Positions 51,256-58,928 of a stretch of DNA of 64,000 bases are shown in pieces. The stretch spans positions 1 to 64,000 of the forward strand of contig UQFH01000007.1 of the NCBI GenBank assembly GCA_900540185.1. The letters are read 5' to 3'. The stretch's first letter is position 1. Every line of letters begins with the position of its first letter. Source of the DNA: an uncultured Eubacteriales bacterium (lineage in GTDB: Bacteria; Bacillota; Clostridia; Tissierellales; Peptoniphilaceae). A program made the translations under genes and the position numbers. The notes under the pieces were generated by a model. The model saw nothing but the letters and a program-made list of their open reading frames with translations. It was not told the DNA's origin and ran no database searches.

Positions 51256-51284
51256 AAAAAAAGCACCTATGAATATAGATGCTT
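51256..51284 (-). terminator. Terminator
   Basis: AAGCA-CTAT and ATAG-TGCTT arms with a T run on the minus strand, 35 bases after the SH3-like remnant stop. Confidence 0.7.
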
Positions 51285-51319
51285 AGTTTATTTCTCTATC
51301 CATTATACATAAACGTGCA

Positions 51320-51436
51320 TTATGGCCCTACATCAACATGCTCCAAATCTTTTTCTAAAATCCATCCGCAAATTTTGTAATCACCTTCGCACGCGGTTTC
51401 AACAAAGTACCAAATGTTTCCTTGCTCGTCGCCCCG
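51320..51436 (-). pseudogene. SH3-like domain tail fragment
   Basis: The last 37 codons read GDEQGNIWYFVETACEG, then YKICGWILEKDLEHV: a typical bacterial SH3-like end (WYFVE..GWI..DL). There is no proper start; the reading frame upstream is the KilA-N gene in another frame. Joined by a break at about 51430. Probably the 3' end of an exported SH3-domain protein left by recombination. Confidence 0.55.
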
Positions 51437-51755
51437 ATTTAGAAACAATACCAATCGCATTTGTATTTTTAATCCATCTTTGAGGGGATGAGGTAAATGC
51501 ATTTGTTCCCGCTTCCTTTCTAAAGGAGTCGAATTCGACCCCTTTAAAATTAGGATTGTGAATAGTTTCCCAGAGACCAAGGAATTCAATTGTATCTCGT
51601 ACTCTTAACTAATTTTTAACAACGTCTTTAGGTTTATGCACATTTTTATATCTTGCAATATCCGTTAGACTTATATAATCATTTTTAAAGTCTTCAGTAT
51701 AAATTTGAATAGCAAAACCTTTTGCTTAAATCGTATCTTTTTTTACCTTAGACAT
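51429..51755 (-). pseudogene. KilA-N domain protein, inactivated
   Basis: Starting at ATG 51755 (AAGGAGG ahead), the frame reads MSKVKKDTI, a TAA at codon 10, YTEDFKNDYISLTDIARYKN, then a TAG at codon 49 (51609-51611) in place of the Trp of the family motif NWLRxRxTIEFLG, then EFLGLWETIHNPNFKGVEF, FRKEAGTNAFTSSPQRW and TNAIGIVSKSGR. This is clearly a KilA-N domain. After SGR the homology stops at the junction with the SH3-like tail. KilA-N proteins are phage/plasmid-borne DNA-binding proteins. Confidence 0.8.
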
Positions 51756-52029
51756 GTATATTCCTCCTTTATGCTGATGCACTGTTTACAATATTTATTT
51801 TTGTAAAACTCTCCTAAACAGCACACCAACTATTTATTTTTTAGTTTTAAACTTTGGTAGAAGTCTTGAACTCTTTGTATTTACATAACTATTTGCCTAT
51901 ATCACTATTATGACACAAAATCCCTCTAACGTAAAGCTTATGACAAAAAAGGGGTTATTGTTATGTAAATTAAAAGAAAGCGATTGCGCACTTCCTTTGC
52001 TACTTCCTTCTTGTCTTCTTTTTTCTGTG

Positions 52030-52164
52030 TCAGCCTTGTTTTCTTTCTTTTCGCTTGGCTTGTATGGCTTTTCCGACTGCAGATTTTTTGCCGCAGGCTG
52101 CCAATGAGAAAATCATTGTCAATGCTAATAATATTGCTAATCTTTTTGTCTTTTCCTTGGCTAT
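52030..52164 (-). pseudogene. Lipoprotein signal-peptide remnant
   Basis: In one frame the DNA reads KEKTKRLAILLALTMIFSLAACGKKS, quoted here only to show the lipobox LAAC and the basic-hydrophobic signal; a TGA follows at 52030-52032, and upstream the frame begins with a stop and no ATG. An overlapping frame with an ATG at 52174 looks coding only by chance. It is the broken 5' end of a lipoprotein gene. Confidence 0.6.
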
Positions 52165-52665
52165 AAGCTCTCATCCTTTTTTAATAATCTCTAATCCTTG
52201 GGTATGAGCGAGTCAATTATTTTATACATATTTACCGAATACCCATTCTAATAGATCAGGCTATCCCAATTCAAGAGACCTTCCGCATCTATAACTTCAT
52301 CCGGCAAAACCAGGCTGCCGTTTTTTTGGCTAATGCTTGGCGTAAATTCCAAGACATCGTCCCTGTACCTGATAGTAATCTTTGCATTTGGAGCGATCTC
52401 GCTAGTATTTTGGCAGATAAAGGTTGGTCCTGCACAAGCAGTTTCGTCCATATAATTATTTTCCACCTCTCGCAATTATGAGATTAAAAAATGGTGTTGA
52501 GAATCTTACGGCCCTCGCAAATTTGGAGTGATGTAAAAGTCTAGAGAAGATAAGTCTCAAGGAGAATGTGGGTCGAAAAATGTCGAGGTCCCCCTGTGGG
52601 ATTGTGACATTTTTAATATAGCTCACGCAAATCTTGGCCAAGCTAACAAAATTTTTTGCCCAATC

Positions 52666-52695
52666 AAAAAGCAACCATAATTATTTGGTTGCTTT
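52666..52695 (-). terminator. Terminator of the stalk-domain gene at 52753
   Basis: AAAGCAACC (52668-52676) and GGTTGCTTT (52687-52695) with T bases beyond on the minus strand. Confidence 0.8.
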
Positions 52696-52739
52696 CTTAT
52701 ATTTTTATACATACAATATACTAGAAATTTTTTTCTATT

Positions 52740-52755
52740 TTAACCACAAATTCTA
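52740..52755. repeat. 16-base direct repeat, left copy
   Basis: TTAACCACAAATTCTA occurs here, overlapping the stop of the 52753-53652 gene, and again at 53761-53776, upstream of its promoter. The two copies bracket a roughly 1.0-kb unit with one gene. Confidence 0.6.
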
Positions 52756-53652
52756 TATTTCTAAATATTCTAAAATCTTTACAAGATCATCTTTACTAAT
52801 GTAGCTGATTTTATTTTCAATCTTAAAATCTGTCATATCAATAACCATGTCGTCGATTCTCATTTCCTTCATATCGTTATTGATGACGACTTTTTTGTCA
52901 GCCTTTGTAATCTCAGTGGTCTTTGTATCCCTGATCCAATTAACTTCTGCGCCTAGACCTTCCAGGGCCTTTCTCAGATAATAGGTGTCAGTGGTTTTTT
53001 CATAGACCTTTAGCTTATCGTTTTCTTTTGCATCTTTATTTTCATCTGTCATTTGGTCTTGGATTTTTCCTTCCTTTAGAATTGCAATTTTTTCAGGGGC
53101 TGCGATTGGCGGTATGCTCCTGGTTGCAATTGTGTAGAGAGCTAGGATTTCATTTGGCAAAAAGTCCTTCACGTCTTCTCCTGCAAAGTTCTTTGCTTTT
53201 ATTTCTTCGCCTAGATTTAAATCCAATCTATTTGCTATGCCGTGACCGGCCTTATCAAAATAATCCACGTCCATGGAAAATTCTGCTCCGTCCACATTTA
53301 CCCCGATGACGTCCGGTTTCATCCTTGCTGGGATCGAAAGCATCATTGGCGTGTCGGCCCTATAAAAATATTGGATCTTTTCGCCTTTTTTGAACTTGTA
53401 ATCCTCGACAAATTCGCCGGTTTTTAGGTCTACCACTTTTGTCTTTACATATAAAAACATTTCCTTTTCGCCCATATCGTCCTTGTCCATCTCGTTGTCG
53501 ACTAAAATTTCTTCATAGTCGCCATCTGGAACATTTGTAACTGTGGCAAATTTCATTTCATATCTTATTGGCTTTTCCTCGATTTCCTTGGCAAATGACA
53601 GGCTTGTAAAAAGTATGACACAAGCCAAAGCTATAGATAAAATTCTTTTCAT
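52753..53652 (-). CDS. Secreted protein with C-terminal stalk (copper amine oxidase N-like) domain
   Basis: A 299-residue exported protein with a signal peptide (cleavage likely after SLSFA, residue 21). The middle part is beta-rich with no recognised family. The C-terminal 70 residues (YYLRKALEGLGAEVNWIRDT, then VVINNDMKEMRIDDMVIDM and YISKDDLVKILEYL) match the stalk domain often repeated in Gram-positive surface proteins. AAAGGAGATG precedes the ATG. It has its own promoter and terminator and is bracketed by a 16-base direct repeat. Codon choice favours GCC over GCG, unlike the core genes. Confidence 0.78.
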   Translation of the reverse strand: MKRILSIALACVILFTSLSFAKEIEEKPIRYEMKFATVTNVPDGDYEEILVDNEMDKDDMGEKEMFLYVKTKVVDLKTGEFVEDYKFKKGEKIQYFYRADTPMMLSIPARMKPDVIGVNVDGAEFSMDVDYFDKAGHGIANRLDLNLGEEIKAKNFAGEDVKDFLPNEILALYTIATRSIPPIAAPEKIAILKEGKIQDQMTDENKDAKENDKLKVYEKTTDTYYLRKALEGLGAEVNWIRDTKTTEITKADKKVVINNDMKEMRIDDMVIDMTDFKIENKISYISKDDLVKILEYLEI

Positions 53653-53709
53653 TTCACATCTCCTTTTTTAATAACAAATATAAGTCTACTGCTTTATTTC
53701 AGTATAATT

Positions 53710-53738
53710 ATTTTAACACAAAGAGATTTTGTTGTCAA
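53710..53738 (-). promoter_or_regulatory. Promoter of the 52753-53652 gene
   Basis: Minus strand TTGACA (53738-53733), a 17-base spacer and TAAAAT (53715-53710). An inverted repeat ATTCTC-AC-GAGAAT at 53738-53751 touches the -35 element and could be an operator. Confidence 0.65.
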
Positions 53739-53751
53739 TTCTCACGAGAAT
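53738..53751. promoter_or_regulatory. Inverted repeat next to the -35 element
   Basis: ATTCTC and GAGAAT, separated by AC, form a perfect dyad in the gap between divergent genes. The binder is unknown. Confidence 0.4.
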
Positions 53752-53760
53752 ATCGCGAAA

Positions 53761-53776
53761 TTAACCACAAATTCTA
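53761..53776. repeat. 16-base direct repeat, right copy
   Basis: TTAACCACAAATTCTA, identical to 52740-52755. Beyond it both copies continue loosely with TATTTCTA. Confidence 0.6.
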
Positions 53777-53835
53777 GCTTTTATTTCTAGCATGTGTTAA
53801 AATTAAATAACACAATAAACCTAAGGAGTGATAAT

Positions 53836-54504
53836 ATGAACATAGGAATTTTAGTTGCAGTTGAATTTGATGCTTTTTACAATATATATGGAGAACCGGT
53901 TGAAAGATACAAGCACGGGGGCTTTGAGGTTTTAAAATACCATATCCACGGCAAGGATATTTTCGTCTGCCCATCAAACGCTGGGCAAATTCGTGCGGCC
54001 ATGGCCATGACCCTCCTTCTGGACTTTTACAAGTGCGAAACCATCATCAACTACGGTGTGGTGGGCGCCCTTAGCAACCAAGAGGTCGAAGAGCTTGCAG
54101 TGGTCGAGAGTGTTTGCCACTACGAATGGGACACGACGGAGGCAGGCGGCGGACCCAAGGGTAAATACGAAGCCTTTGATGAAATATTTTTTAAATGCAC
54201 ATCAAGGCTTGTGGACCTGGTCCAAAAAATCGACCCACATTTAAAAAGGGTCAAGCTGGCTTCAGGCGACAAATTTGCAGGCCTTGAAGCAAAGACGGCT
54301 CTCCGCGAGGAATGGGGCTGCGACATCGTAGACATGGAAGGGGCAGCCATAGCCATCTCATCAAAACTCTACGGGGCCAACTTCGTCATGATAAAGGCAG
54401 TCTCAGACGCCCTAACCGATGGCGAAGCAGAATATGACGACAACTTCGAACGCTCATCCAAGGTCGCAGTTAAAATCATCGACGACCTCATAAGAGAAAT
54501 TTAA
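53836..54504 (+). CDS. MTA/SAH nucleosidase-like phosphorylase-superfamily enzyme
   Basis: A 222-residue enzyme of the PNP/UDP family: MNIGILVAVEFDAF at the start, GVVGALS, the catalytic region CDIVDMEGAAIA (family form VEMEGAAIA) and KAVSDALTDG with the catalytic Asp. It probably cleaves S-adenosylhomocysteine or methylthioadenosine. The start is set by AAGGAGTGATAAT. It is the only intact plus-strand gene between 33.7 and 64 kb, and its codons (GCC, GCA, CTT, CCC) are unlike core genes, so transfer is likely. A terminator follows. Confidence 0.88.
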   Translation: MNIGILVAVEFDAFYNIYGEPVERYKHGGFEVLKYHIHGKDIFVCPSNAGQIRAAMAMTLLLDFYKCETIINYGVVGALSNQEVEELAVVESVCHYEWDTTEAGGGPKGKYEAFDEIFFKCTSRLVDLVQKIDPHLKRVKLASGDKFAGLEAKTALREEWGCDIVDMEGAAIAISSKLYGANFVMIKAVSDALTDGEAEYDDNFERSSKVAVKIIDDLIREI

Positions 54505-54527
54505 TTAATACAAGCGCCTTATAATTT

Positions 54528-54556
54528 AAGCCTTGATCCTTTGGTCGGGGCTTTTT
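54528..54556 (+). terminator. Terminator of the nucleosidase gene
   Basis: AAGCC-GA-CC and GGTC-GGCTT arms followed by five T bases. Confidence 0.75.
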
Positions 54557-54663
54557 GCTTGCAAAAAAAATAAAATTCAAATTCAAAAATCATAATCTTT
54601 CAAAATTGATCTATAAAAATAATTTGAAACTAGTCTTGCTATCCTATTCATAATTTTTCCTAA

Positions 54664-54858
54664 AAATCTAAAGAAAAAGAATCCCGTATACCAAAAGAAT
54701 ATTTAGAACTTGACGACATTGCAGATGGTATATTTGTAACAGGTGAAGATAGCTATCCCAACTTAGACATGCCTGAACTAATGACATACTGCAGGAAAAA
54801 AAGAATTTCCCCTAGCCAACTAAGCAAAGAAGAAATATCGAAGTTCAATAAGGAATAA
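54664..54858 (+). pseudogene. C-terminal fragment of an unknown protein
   Basis: Open frame of 64 codons with no start, preceded by TAA at 54661-54663. It reads IPKEYLELDDIADGIFVTGE, then NLDMPELMTYCRKKRISPSQ and LSKEEISKF. The ending looks like the tail of a short regulatory or antitoxin-like protein, but no family is certain. Confidence 0.5.
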
Positions 54859-54887
54859 AATTAAATTACTCGTATACCAACTATTGT

Positions 54888-54910
54888 AAAGACACAAAAG
54901 CGTCTTTTTT
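54888..54910 (+). terminator. Small terminator
   Basis: AAAGAC/GTCTTT arms with six T bases, just after the 54664-54858 fragment. Confidence 0.6.
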
Positions 54911-54984
54911 CTTGACTAAAACAGACAAAGAAACAAAAAGCCCACATAAGTGGGCATGTGTGTGAAATAATACTATATTTTATT

Positions 54985-55070
54985 TTACCAGCGCTTGACA
55001 AAGTAGGTCTCTGTCAAGAAATTTCCGTTACCGAGTGAAAAATCATAAGCATAATCAATGTCTGTAGCAT
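54985..55070 (-). pseudogene. C-terminal fragment of an exported protein
   Basis: A minus-strand open stretch with no start: SDATDIDYAYDFSLGNGNFL followed by TETYFVKRW and a stop. The end resembles the C-terminal strands of the stalk protein at 55283 in style (TTYTGFADVFVK), so it may be the tail of a lost paralogue. Confidence 0.4.
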
Positions 55071-55112
55071 CTGATTACGATAGAAGTCTAGAGGCTTGCC
55101 GGTCAATAAGCT

Positions 55113-55241
55113 TTAATTATTATCTCTCTGTTTCAAAAGTCTCTCGTACTCTGCTTCTAATTCTTCTCTTTCTTCTTCGGAAACTTTTCTATCGAAATAG
55201 TCGTATTTTTCTATGCTCAAGGTTTTAATAAAATCCTCATA
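55113..55241 (-). pseudogene. C-terminal fragment of a charged helical protein
   Basis: A minus-strand frame open to the stop at 55113, reading YDYFDRKVSEEEREELEAEY, then ERLLKQRDNN. It has no start and begins at the terminator of the next gene. A remnant; family unknown. Confidence 0.45.
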
Positions 55242-55271
55242 AAAAAGATAGCCGCATATTAAAAGCGGCTA
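55241..55271 (-). terminator. Terminator of the 55283 gene
   Basis: TAGCCGC (55249-55255) and GCGGCTA (55265-55271), with six T bases beyond on the minus strand. Confidence 0.85.
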
Positions 55272-55282
55272 ATCCAAATTTT

Positions 55283-55993
55283 TTATTTTACGAATACATC
55301 AGCAAAGCCTGTGTAAGTTGTGCTGCGTAGGCCATCTGTCCATTCAAACTTAATTTCAAGAAGTCTAACTCCTGTAACGTTTAAGTTAACATTAACTGGT
55401 AATTGACCGCCAACTACATCAAATGATTGTAAAAGATTGCCATCACCAATAAAATCTACCTTTACTGTAAGTCCTTCTTGGTCAGCGCCTAGTAGACCAG
55501 TTAGGCTAGTGTACTTGCCTTCAAGATTGAAGTTAGTATGTCCCTTTTGATAACTATAAGAGTTAAAAAGAATACCGTTGTTATATTCTTTTCCGCCTAA
55601 AGAGAACTTTTTCATATATTCATCTTTAGCTATAACTTCAGCCTTTTCTTTGCTAAATGGCTTCATAATCTCAGTTAATGCCTTATTTACTTCACCTGTA
55701 TTAACCATGCCGTCGCCCAAGAAAGCTGTTTTTGTGTTTTGGTCCCATTGAACTTGTTTGCCCAATGCTTCTCCAACCGCACGGATTGGAAGATATGTTG
55801 TGCCGTTATAGATGAACGGCTCAATTTTTTTGCCTGTTGAGTCCACGCCGAACTGAACTTCTCTTCCGTCAACAACAACTTTGATGTTGTCGTATGCAAC
55901 CTTGATGTTAACAAGTCTTGCCGAAGCAAGAACAACAGTTGAGAGTGCGAAAATGATCGCTAATGCCGAAACGATTTTGAATTTTTTGTTCAT
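55283..55993 (-). CDS. Secreted stalk-domain (copper amine oxidase N-terminal) protein
   Basis: A 236-residue exported protein. The signal peptide ends near VLASA (residue 25). A single stalk domain follows: IKVVVDGREVQFGVDSTGKK, then FIYNGTTYLPIRAVGEALGK and VQWDQNTKTAFLG, an exact match to the Cu_amine_oxidN1 pattern. The C-terminal half is beta-rich and unassigned. Such proteins sit on the cell surface. GGAGGGA precedes the ATG. Monocistronic. Confidence 0.85.
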   Translation of the reverse strand: MNKKFKIVSALAIIFALSTVVLASARLVNIKVAYDNIKVVVDGREVQFGVDSTGKKIEPFIYNGTTYLPIRAVGEALGKQVQWDQNTKTAFLGDGMVNTGEVNKALTEIMKPFSKEKAEVIAKDEYMKKFSLGGKEYNNGILFNSYSYQKGHTNFNLEGKYTSLTGLLGADQEGLTVKVDFIGDGNLLQSFDVVGGQLPVNVNLNVTGVRLLEIKFEWTDGLRSTTYTGFADVFVK

Positions 55994-56135
55994 AAAAATC
56001 CCTCCAAATATAATTTTAAGATTATATCTTATACTTTAATTATAGAATAAATTAGAAAATATTTCAATACATGTTAGCGGTTTAAGTTGATAAAAATAAA
56101 ATATTTTGTTGCCACTTTGATTATATGATTTCAAT

Positions 56136-56161
56136 AAAAAAAGCATCTAAAAAATAGATGC
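56136..56161 (-). terminator. Terminator of the 56166 gene
   Basis: GCATCTA (56143-56149) and TAGATGC (56155-56161), T run on the minus strand. Confidence 0.85.
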
Positions 56162-56165
56162 AAAG

Positions 56166-56387
56166 TTATTGCTTATTTTTCAATTCTTCAATATTTTTAT
56201 TCAGTCTGTCCAAAAGCTTGATAATAATAAAATTTTGCTCAATCAATCCTTGCGCATAGCTGAATTTTGCAGTTTTTGAAACCTCATACAGCTTTTTTAT
56301 GTCCTCTACGTCCAACTCCTCCAATTTGTAGTTATCGACAAATTCAAGAATTTTTTCATCTTCCGTTTTCTTTTCAAATAGTCCCAT
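56166..56387 (-). CDS. Small helical hypothetical protein
   Basis: A 73-residue acidic protein (LEELDVEDIKKLYEVSKTAK; LDRLNKNIEELKNK), mostly helix, probably cytosolic and oligomeric. AAAGGAG precedes the ATG and a good terminator follows, which supports a genuine gene. Family not recognised. Confidence 0.65.
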   Translation of the reverse strand: MGLFEKKTEDEKILEFVDNYKLEELDVEDIKKLYEVSKTAKFSYAQGLIEQNFIIIKLLDRLNKNIEELKNKQ

Positions 56388-56415
56388 TAAATTCTCCTTT
56401 CAAAATATTTATACC

Positions 56416-56446
56416 CAAAAAAATCCGTGAGCCGAAACTCACGGAT
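56416..56446 (-). terminator. Terminator-like hairpin
   Basis: ATCCGTGAG and CTCACGGAT form a perfect nine-base stem with a T run on the minus strand. It lies 120 bases past the end of the 56567 gene, which has its own nearer terminator. The 56447-56540 stretch between them could be a short transcript; no gene is recognised. Confidence 0.7.
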
Positions 56447-56541
56447 AGATCTAGAACAAGTTATATAGTTGTCCGAGCGGAACTTTGTCCACCGGTTCGC
56501 AGGTGATGAAATATATATGAAAAGGGGAGAGAAATTGCAAA

Positions 56542-56564
56542 CAAAAAACGCGGACTTTGCCGCG
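56542..56564 (-). terminator. Terminator of the 56567 gene
   Basis: CGCGG/CCGCG arms with six T bases on the minus strand directly after the stop. Confidence 0.7.
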
Positions 56565-56566
56565 CT

Positions 56567-57307
56567 CTATTTAGTTGCTATTTTATTTCCGTCGTCGTAA
56601 ATTTTCTTCAGTGCTTTCATATCGCCGTCGACAATCACTTTTTCAGGCACACCGAAAACGTTAAGCGCATTTCTCCAAGTTTCCGCTTTGTCTTCATCTT
56701 CCTTGTCGGCGAGAGGGATAATAAGACCTGAAAAACTTTCGACGGGAATTTTTCTTTTCGCAAGCACCGCCTGAACTTTTTTCAAATTGTCCATAATATC
56801 TTCGAGACTTGGACTTTCCGCATATGATTTAAAATTTGCCACAACAGTGCTCGGCAAATTATCCGCATCGAAGACCTGGTCCAAATTCAAATAAGAGCGA
56901 TAATACTTTTCGCCGCTCGGGCTGAGCCTGAAATCGAAATCAAACCCGTTTTCATTTGCGATTTCGTCGCTTAGATTATTTAAAAAATCAACATATCTTC
57001 TGAAAGTGTTTAGTTCTCTGTCGCCGTATGAATCGTACTTCAAGCGTCCCAAACTGTCAAAAATGAGCACAAACTTCGAGTCGGGACTGTTTTTGTCCTG
57101 AAGTCTCACGATATATTTCGCATCTTTAAAATTGTAGAAAGCTCTTTCTTTTTCGAGCTCGAGCTCGGTGTAGTGCGTTTTTAAATAATCGTTTGCCGCC
57201 TTGTTTGCAAGGACTCTGCTTATGGGATTGCCGAAAAATGCAACCGCAAAAAACAAAATAATCGCCAAAGCCACGCCTATAGAAGTGTAAATTAAAACTT
57301 TTTTCAT
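56567..57307 (-). CDS. YfjL-like membrane-anchored protein
   Basis: A 246-residue protein with one N-terminal membrane segment (about 4-26). FFGNPISRVLANKAANDYLK, then YNFKDAKYIVRLQDKNSPDS matches the YfjL-like N-terminal family of Firmicutes, whose function is unknown. The remainder is probably extracytoplasmic. AAGGAGATTTT precedes the ATG. Confidence 0.75.
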   Translation of the reverse strand: MKKVLIYTSIGVALAIILFFAVAFFGNPISRVLANKAANDYLKTHYTELELEKERAFYNFKDAKYIVRLQDKNSPDSKFVLIFDSLGRLKYDSYGDRELNTFRRYVDFLNNLSDEIANENGFDFDFRLSPSGEKYYRSYLNLDQVFDADNLPSTVVANFKSYAESPSLEDIMDNLKKVQAVLAKRKIPVESFSGLIIPLADKEDEDKAETWRNALNVFGVPEKVIVDGDMKALKKIYDDGNKIATK

Positions 57308-57469
57308 CTTGAAAATCTCCTTGTACTATATTATAGCACAAAAAATAGCGAAGAAAAAAGAGATAAGCGTGCGCGTATCTCTTTATAAAATATTCAAGCT
57401 ATTAAATTAACATTACTGAGTTTTCGCTTAATGTGCATTCGAAACTATAAACTTTTTTATCCATACAAA

Positions 57470-58234
57470 TTATTTCACACTTGCTATGGCAATAAAATTC
57501 ATCTTGGACTTGTTTTTTCTAAAAAACTTTATCATTTCAAATAATTGTCCGCGGTTGGCATCTAAGATCCCATTAGTTAAAATTTTTACCATACCAAAAA
57601 ATCCTTCGTCCCTAATCATACCGGACCTTGAAAGCAGGGTCAACTTACCAAATATGCATTCAGACTTTTCAAAGCCCGTTTGCTTATAAAAGTTTAGCCA
57701 GTCATTTTTTGTGTGGGGGACTGCAGGATTATAAATTACCCTTTGCAATTCTTTAACCAAGTCTGCATCTTCTTTTTCCAGCATAACATTGTGGGTCAAA
57801 AGCAAGCCGCCTTTTTTCAAAACCCTATAGTATTCTTTAAGGGCCATTCGCTTTTGACTGTCGCTTAGCATGGTGAGCATGGCCTCGTTAATTACTACAT
57901 CAAAACTCTCATCTTTAAATGGAAGCTTTGTTGCATCTGCAACCATGACATCAACATATTGAGACAGTTTTTTCCTTGCAATATTTGCCTTGGCAGAAGC
58001 TATGGCTTTTTCATTTAAATCAACACCCACATTTTTATTTTTGTATTTTTTTGCAAAGTCCATTATATTGTCAGCTTCATTGCAGGCAACTTCCAAAATT
58101 TTTGGCGATTTTGAAAAATCAATTTTACTTATCAACCAATCAGTTGCATCAATTCCGCCTGGACGCAATCTCTTTTTGCCCAATCTCTTGAGTAAGAAAT
58201 GTCCTGGCTCGCGTTTCACATTTTTTAAAATCAT
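57470..58234 (-). CDS. SAM-dependent methyltransferase
   Basis: A 254-residue class I methyltransferase: PKILEVACNEADNIMDFAKK is motif I (with CNEAD in place of the usual GxGxG), NVGVDLNEKAIASAKANI motif II, and FDVVINEAMLTMLSD motif IV. The C-terminal part is helical. The substrate is unknown. The start has no good Shine-Dalgarno. It has a strong promoter with a palindrome just downstream (58268-58283), so it is probably repressed by an unknown regulator. Codon use (GCA/GCC, CCA) is unlike core genes. Confidence 0.82.
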   Translation of the reverse strand: MILKNVKREPGHFLLKRLGKKRLRPGGIDATDWLISKIDFSKSPKILEVACNEADNIMDFAKKYKNKNVGVDLNEKAIASAKANIARKKLSQYVDVMVADATKLPFKDESFDVVINEAMLTMLSDSQKRMALKEYYRVLKKGGLLLTHNVMLEKEDADLVKELQRVIYNPAVPHTKNDWLNFYKQTGFEKSECIFGKLTLLSRSGMIRDEGFFGMVKILTNGILDANRGQLFEMIKFFRKNKSKMNFIAIASVK

Positions 58235-58267
58235 ATTTCTGCTTATAATATCACTGCATTTTTATTT

Positions 58268-58283
58268 GTTAGCTTATGCTAAC
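58268..58283. promoter_or_regulatory. Palindromic operator candidate
   Basis: GTTAGC-TTAT-GCTAAC, perfect six-base arms, seven bases downstream of the -10 element. It recalls metal-responsive (DtxR/MntR-like) half-sites only loosely. Confidence 0.5.
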
Positions 58284-58290
58284 TACTTTA

Positions 58291-58320
58291 ATTATAAATT
58301 AATTTTGTAAATATTGTCAA
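58291..58320 (-). promoter_or_regulatory. Promoter of the methyltransferase gene
   Basis: Minus strand TTGACA (58320-58315), an 18-base spacer and TATAAT (58296-58291). Confidence 0.75.
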
Positions 58321-58350
58321 GGCCAGAGAGATAATTTAATTTTAAAAAAG

Positions 58351-58392
58351 AAAAAACCAAGGCAAGTGGAAACCTCCACCCCTTGGTTTTTT
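58351..58392. terminator. Bidirectional-looking terminator
   Basis: AACCAAGG and CCTTGGTT arms, inner TGG/CCA pairing, with six A before and six T after. It serves the minus-strand acetyltransferase at 58459. Confidence 0.85.
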
Positions 58393-58458
58393 GTTTACAA
58401 AATATTTTGCTTTATCGTTTATTTTTTTGCATCTCATAGTTTTATAAGTAATCTTGAC

Positions 58459-58914
58459 CTACAAAACTTTTTTGACCATTATATATTCATCAGTCCTGTA
58501 TTCTTCGACAAAGCCATTTTTTAAAAATAAATTTATGGATGGATTGTCAATTGCAATATCATCATAAAGCTCTTTGACTCCCTTTGACTTGGCAGTCTCA
58601 CAAAGGCTTTTTAAAGCAAAGTCTCCGTATCCCTTGCCCCGATATTTGGCATGGATAAGTATGGAGACCTTATTAATTTTATCTTCCTCATCGTAGCGAT
58701 AGGACAAGTCCCCAACAAAATTATTATCCTCGTCCTTAATATAGGCATAAAATTTGCTATCGTCAAACATATAGCGATTGTACCACTCTTCCCACTTATC
58801 TTTTGGGAAGGGAATCGTGCCACCGTAAGCGTGGTTGTAGGCCATGGTAGCCTCGTCTTCCATCATCTCCTGCCTAAACCACAGGTCTTCCAACTTTGGT
58901 CTGTATATTTTCAT
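58459..58914 (-). CDS. GNAT acetyltransferase
   Basis: A 151-residue GNAT enzyme: VSILIHAKYRGKGYGDFALK is the acetyl-CoA loop, NPSINLFLKNGFVEEYRTDE the late motif. The N-terminal LEDLWFRQEMMEDEATMAYN and GGTIPFPKDKWEEWY mark a specific Firmicutes group of unknown substrate. GGAGG lies six bases before the ATG. It is 14 bases downstream of the cupin gene. Confidence 0.87.
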   Translation of the reverse strand: MKIYRPKLEDLWFRQEMMEDEATMAYNHAYGGTIPFPKDKWEEWYNRYMFDDSKFYAYIKDEDNNFVGDLSYRYDEEDKINKVSILIHAKYRGKGYGDFALKSLCETAKSKGVKELYDDIAIDNPSINLFLKNGFVEEYRTDEYIMVKKVL

Positions 58915-58928
58915 AATCTTACCTCCAA

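Larger units (their letters stand above)
51193..52752. other. Gene graveyard, left part
   Basis: A stretch of 1.56 kb with no intact gene. It contains a terminator (51256-51284), an SH3-like tail joined to a KilA-N pseudogene (51320-51755), a lipoprotein signal peptide without a start codon (52030-52164), unassigned short ORFs near 52248-52475, and a terminator (52666-52695). It appears to be the remains of two or more mobile or accessory genes. Confidence 0.65.
54505..55282. other. Gene graveyard, right part
   Basis: Holds two terminators (54528-54556, 54888-54910) and three coding remnants: plus-strand 54664-54858, minus-strand 54985-55070 and minus-strand 55113-55241. None has a usable start. 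No intact gene is seen. Confidence 0.6.

Noticed and set aside
51938..52174. 78-codon minus-strand frame as a gene
   Set aside because: It overlaps, in another frame, a clear lipoprotein signal peptide; the Lys/Arg-rich product looks like an out-of-frame reading.
52248..52475. 75-codon minus-strand frame as a gene
   Set aside because: No ribosome site and no recognisable domain; it sits in a decayed region, so it was not listed as a gene.
56447..56540. Possible tRNA or small RNA between two terminators
   Set aside because: A GGTTCG-like stretch is seen, but no cloverleaf can be drawn and no intact coding frame is convincing.
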